Shown: in pieces, positions 6,432 to 9,203 of the stretch | Position numbering within the stretch: position 1 is the first letter of the stretch | How the letters are laid out: every line of letters starts with the position of its first letter | From: an uncultured Clostridia bacterium | GTDB lineage: Bacteria; Bacillota; Clostridia; UBA1381 | Assembly (NCBI GenBank): GCA_910578235.1 | Contig: CAJTPP010000085.1 | Span: 1 to 9,203 of the forward strand | Direction of reading: 5' to 3' | Length of the DNA stretch: 9,203 nucleotides | The notes under the pieces: model-generated | Seen by the model: only the letters and a program-made list of their open reading frames with translations | The model's database searches: none | What the model was told of the DNA's origin: nothing | Position numbers and translations under genes: made by a program

Positions 6432-7616
6432 ATGGCAAAACCGACAGATAAACAGCTGAAATTTATGAACTGGGAGTTTGGCGTATTTTTTCATTTTGGT
6501 ATACGAACCTATTATGAGGGACACTCCGACTGGGATAATGAGCCTATGGACGCGTCGGCATTCAATCCGCATAAGCTTGATTGCCATCAGTGGATAAGCG
6601 CTGCGAAGTCCGCAGGCGCAAAGTATGCCGTCTTTACCGCAAAACATCACGATGGTTTTGCTAACTGGGATTCGGCTTATACGGATTATTCAATTGCCGC
6701 AACAGAGTATAAGGACAGAGATATTGTCAGGGAATTTACGGACGCCTGCCGTAAGGCGGGTATGGGCGTGGGGATATATTATTCCCCTGCCGAGTTCGGC
6801 AGCAGGGGACGCGGCGATTATGACGATTATTTTATAAATCAGATAAGCGAGCTTCTGACAAATTACGGAAAAATAGATTATCTCTGGTTTGACGGTTGTG
6901 GTTCGGAGGGACATCAATATGCCAAAGACCGCATTATATCGGAGATAAGGCGAATGCAGCCTGAAATACTGATTTTTAATATGTGGGATCCTGATACGCG
7001 CTGGATAGGCAATGAGGACGGTTATGCACCCGAAACAAATATAAACGATACGGACAGTCTTGATTTTTCAGTTCTGACGGACAGTAAAGACAAACTTGAA
7101 GCAAAGAAATTTCTGCCTGCGGAATGTGACTGCCGTATTCGTGATAACTGGTTTTTCTGCGAGGCAGACAGCGATACATTAAAAAGTGTGGAAAAGCTTG
7201 TAGATATATATGAGTGCTCAGTCGGACACGGAGCAAATCTTCTGCTGAATGTAGGCCCTGACAGGAGCGGACTCATTTCAGAGAGCGATTGTAATCGTCT
7301 TGCGGAGTTTGGAAAAAGAGTGAAGGAACTTTATTCAAAGCCTGATATTGTGTCATACAGCAGAGAAATATCGCTTGAAAAGCCGATAATTACAGACAGG
7401 ATAGTCTTAGAGGAAAATATAAAGGACGGTCAGAAGGTAATGTCCTTTACTATAACGGCTGAATGTAATGGTGAAGAAAAAGTCATTTTTACGGGAACAA
7501 CAATAGGGCATAAGCGTATTTGCAAATTTCCGTCCGTAACGGCGGACAAAATCAAAATAACTACCGACAGCGGTTTGATAGAGGCAATAAAAATATATAA
7601 AGGAGTTTTGCAGTGA
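6432..7616 (+). CDS. GH29 alpha-L-fucosidase, subfamily B-like, cytoplasmic
   Basis: This 394-aa enzyme would hydrolyse terminal alpha-L-fucose with retention. Family landmarks are NWEFGVFFHFG (13-23), AKHHDGFANWDS (70-81) and KIDYLWFDGCG, where D154 is the expected nucleophile. PAECD (229-233) makes E231 the candidate acid/base. GANLLLNVGPDRSGLI (267-282) follows. The C-terminal beta-sandwich carries VLEENIKDGQKV and GTTIGHKRI, strings typical of GH29 subfamily B, whose characterised members prefer alpha-1,3/1,4-fucose on branched Lewis-type structures. The N-terminus MAKPTDKQLK has no signal peptide, so it should act in the cytoplasm on imported oligosaccharides. Its stop codon overlaps the next start by one base, so it is probably translationally coupled to the GH112 phosphorylase, which uses Gal-beta-1,3-HexNAc cores that a fucosidase could expose. 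The GH29 call is very safe; linkage preference is inferred. Confidence 0.95.
   Translation: MAKPTDKQLKFMNWEFGVFFHFGIRTYYEGHSDWDNEPMDASAFNPHKLDCHQWISAAKSAGAKYAVFTAKHHDGFANWDSAYTDYSIAATEYKDRDIVREFTDACRKAGMGVGIYYSPAEFGSRGRGDYDDYFINQISELLTNYGKIDYLWFDGCGSEGHQYAKDRIISEIRRMQPEILIFNMWDPDTRWIGNEDGYAPETNINDTDSLDFSVLTDSKDKLEAKKFLPAECDCRIRDNWFFCEADSDTLKSVEKLVDIYECSVGHGANLLLNVGPDRSGLISESDCNRLAEFGKRVKELYSKPDIVSYSREISLEKPIITDRIVLEENIKDGQKVMSFTITAECNGEEKVIFTGTTIGHKRICKFPSVTADKIKITTDSGLIEAIKIYKGVLQ
6784..6808 (+). repeat. Imperfect inverted repeat inside the fucosidase gene
   Basis: CCCCTGCCGA and TCGGCAGCAGGGG face each other across a 2-nt loop. They pair as CCCC/GGGG plus TGCCGA/TCGGCA with a 3-nt GCA bulge. 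This is fully inside coding sequence (SPAEFGSRG) with no T-tract after it, so it is not a terminator. It may simply reflect codon choice. Confidence 0.5.
7599..7615 (+). promoter_or_regulatory. Ribosome binding site for the phosphorylase gene, inside the end of the fucosidase gene
   Basis: AAAGGAG at 7599-7605 precedes two adjacent in-frame start options: GTG at 7613 (7-nt spacer) and ATG at 7616 (10-nt spacer). ATG is preferred by codon type, GTG by spacing. The protein differs by one residue. The ATG overlaps the fucosidase TGA as TGATG. Confidence 0.65.
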
Positions 7617-9203
7617 TGATTAAAGGAAGATTTACACTTCCGGGTGAAACCGGAATGGAGGAGGAAATAAAAAAGCTTGTTGATTTGTGGGGTGTGGACG
7701 CTATACGCGACAGCGACGGTACAAAGCTTTCTCAGGAACTTATAGATATGGGGCTTACGGTATATTCCACATTATGCCTTGTGAGAGCGGATAATGAGTG
7801 GGTAAAGCAAAATTCTGACTGCACGCAGCAGATAGTTCTTATGACGGAGGAGTATACCGCAAAGGACAGTAAGCTGTCAATAGATATTATGGCGACATTT
7901 TTTGCGGATCAGTTCAAGCCCAATACGGACGCGCAGGATTACTGGCAGGTTATAGACCGCACAACAGGCAATGAAACAAAGGACTGGGAATACGACGGAA
8001 AAAATGTGATTATACATAATGCGGAAAAATATCATAGCTATACGGTATCGTTCTTTGCGTATCAGATATGGGAGCCTGTATCAATGTATAATCATATCAC
8101 AAATAACTGGACAACGGAGCATGAGCTTACCGTTGACCCGAGGCAGCCGAAAGCGCGCGCGCATATACTTGACAGGCTTGAAAAATGGCTTACAGCTCAC
8201 CCGAAAACAGATGTAGTGCGTTTTACCACATTTTTCTACTGCTTTGATTTGATATATAATCAGTATGGTAAGGAAAAGATGGTAAACTGGTTTGGATATG
8301 CAAGCTGTGCTTCGCCGTATGCGTTTAAGGAATTTGAAAAGGAATACGGCTACGCTTTGTGCGCGGAGGATATAGCAGATAATAACAGATATAATACACC
8401 GTTCAAAAATCCGTCAAAGAAATATCTGGACTGGATAGATTTCAATTCAAAGTTTGTCAGCCGGCTGGCTAAAGAATGTGTTGACCTTGTACATAAGCAT
8501 AATAAAAAGGCTATAATGTTTCTTGGCGACCACTGGGCAGGAACTGAGCCTTACGGTAAATATTTTCCGAGTATCGGTCTTGACGCTGTAGTCGGCGCGG
8601 CAGGCGACGGCGTTACAACAAGAATGATAACAGATATACCTGTAAAAGAAACAGAGGCAAGATTTTATCCGTATTTCTTCCCTGATATTTTCCACGAGGG
8701 CGGCGACCCTGTCGGGGAATCAATGCCGATATGGATAAAGTGCAGACGCGCTATGATGAGAAAGCCTGCTGCAAGAATGGGTTACGGCGGATATTTAAGC
8801 CTGGCGCTGAAATTTCCCGATTTTGTTGAGCACGTAACGGAGATTGCAAATCAGTTCAAGGCAATTCACATAAACGGCGCAAATCCGTATAAGGCGGGCT
8901 TTAAAGTTGCAATGCTTAATTCGTGGGGTAAAATAAAATCATGGCAAACACATCAGGTTGCTCATTCGCTGTGGAACCAGAGATGTTATTCGTATCTTGG
9001 AGTTATGGAGGCGATGGCAGGATTTCCGTTTGATATTGAATTTATAGACTTTGAAGACGTGAAGAACGGAAGACTTGATGACTTTGGCGTTGTAATTAAT
9101 ATGGGTGACGCGGGAACTGCCTGGAGCGGCGGTGAAAACTGGAAAGACAGTGAGGTTGTTGCAAAAATACGTGAATGGGTAGATAACGGCGGCGGTTTCA
9201 TAG
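7616..9203 (+). CDS. GH112 galacto-N-biose/lacto-N-biose phosphorylase (1,3-beta-galactosyl-N-acetylhexosamine phosphorylase), 5' part
   Basis: This enzyme uses inorganic phosphate to split Gal-beta-1,3-GlcNAc or Gal-beta-1,3-GalNAc into alpha-Gal-1-phosphate and the N-acetylhexosamine in the cytoplasm. The frame runs without a stop from 7616 to the right edge, giving 529 residues. Full-length family members are roughly 720-750, so about the last quarter is missing. Landmarks are GRFTLPGETG (4-13), RDSDGTKLS (31-39), YWQVIDRTTG, YQIWEPVSMYNHITNNW (149-165), TDVVRFTTFFY (198-208), GDHWAGTEPYG (304-314) with D305 as the probable general acid, then FHEGGDP and RMGYGGYLSLALKFPDF. N159 in the MYNHITN segment appears to match a residue I recall as separating galacto-/lacto-N-biose enzymes from galactosyl-rhamnose phosphorylases. 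No signal peptide is present. Family call very strong; GNB versus LNB preference undetermined. Confidence 0.95.
   Translation, partial: MIKGRFTLPGETGMEEEIKKLVDLWGVDAIRDSDGTKLSQELIDMGLTVYSTLCLVRADNEWVKQNSDCTQQIVLMTEEYTAKDSKLSIDIMATFFADQFKPNTDAQDYWQVIDRTTGNETKDWEYDGKNVIIHNAEKYHSYTVSFFAYQIWEPVSMYNHITNNWTTEHELTVDPRQPKARAHILDRLEKWLTAHPKTDVVRFTTFFYCFDLIYNQYGKEKMVNWFGYASCASPYAFKEFEKEYGYALCAEDIADNNRYNTPFKNPSKKYLDWIDFNSKFVSRLAKECVDLVHKHNKKAIMFLGDHWAGTEPYGKYFPSIGLDAVVGAAGDGVTTRMITDIPVKETEARFYPYFFPDIFHEGGDPVGESMPIWIKCRRAMMRKPAARMGYGGYLSLALKFPDFVEHVTEIANQFKAIHINGANPYKAGFKVAMLNSWGKIKSWQTHQVAHSLWNQRCYSYLGVMEAMAGFPFDIEFIDFEDVKNGRLDDFGVVINMGDAGTAWSGGENWKDSEVVAKIREWVDNGGGFI

Noticed and set aside
5868..6650. 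Reverse-strand open frame of 260 codons
   Set aside because: It lies opposite two well-supported forward genes, crosses their junction, has no ribosome binding site or recognisable domain, and has a composition expected of an antisense shadow.
6784..6808. Hairpin as a Rho-independent terminator
   Set aside because: It is inside the conserved fucosidase coding region and is not followed by a T-rich tract.
1..9203. CRISPR array, insertion sequence, tRNA or riboswitch
   Set aside because: No short regularly spaced repeats, terminal inverted repeats, transposase motifs or RNA folds were seen; virtually every base is in the four genes.

Overview
The window is about 9.2 kb and is almost entirely coding. 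It carries four co-directional (+ strand) genes. The first and last run off the window edges. The spacers are only 22 and 23 nt, and the last junction is a 1-nt TGATG overlap. No promoter, terminator, RNA gene, mobile element or CRISPR array is visible, so this looks like the interior of one operon. Composition (moderately low G+C, frequent ATA and AGA codons), strong AGGAG-type ribosome binding sites, TGA used as stop, and modules such as LamG, Big_2 and a dockerin-like repeat suggest a Clostridia-type member of the Bacillota, most plausibly gut-associated. I cannot name a genus.

Layout: (1) positions 1-1700, the 3' part of a polysaccharide lyase family 8 (PL8) gene, the hyaluronate/chondroitin/xanthan lyase family, with His, Tyr, Arg and Glu active-site positions recognisable. 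(2) 1723-6408, a 1561-aa secreted multimodular protein. In order it has a signal peptide, a LamG-like lectin domain, two tandem units of Big_2-like domain plus an unnamed beta-rich module, a third Big_2-like domain, a cohesin-like domain, one dockerin-type calcium loop, an alkaline-phosphatase-superfamily (type I phosphodiesterase-like) catalytic domain, and C-terminal beta-rich modules. (3) 6432-7616, a signal-peptide-less GH29 alpha-L-fucosidase resembling subfamily B (alpha-1,3/1,4). (4) 7616 to the right edge, the first 529 codons of a GH112 galacto-N-biose/lacto-N-biose phosphorylase.

How they may work together (inference): this is a host-glycan utilisation operon. A signal peptide is visible on the large modular protein, and PL8 enzymes are normally exported. 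These two would act on complex glycans outside the cell. GH29 and GH112 lack export signals and would finish imported oligosaccharides in the cytoplasm. The fucosidase would strip alpha-1,3/1,4-fucose (for example from Lewis a-type trisaccharide), and GH112 would phosphorolyse the exposed Gal-beta-1,3-HexNAc to Gal-1-phosphate and GlcNAc or GalNAc. The least understood component is the 1561-aa protein, whose substrate and duplicated module I cannot assign.
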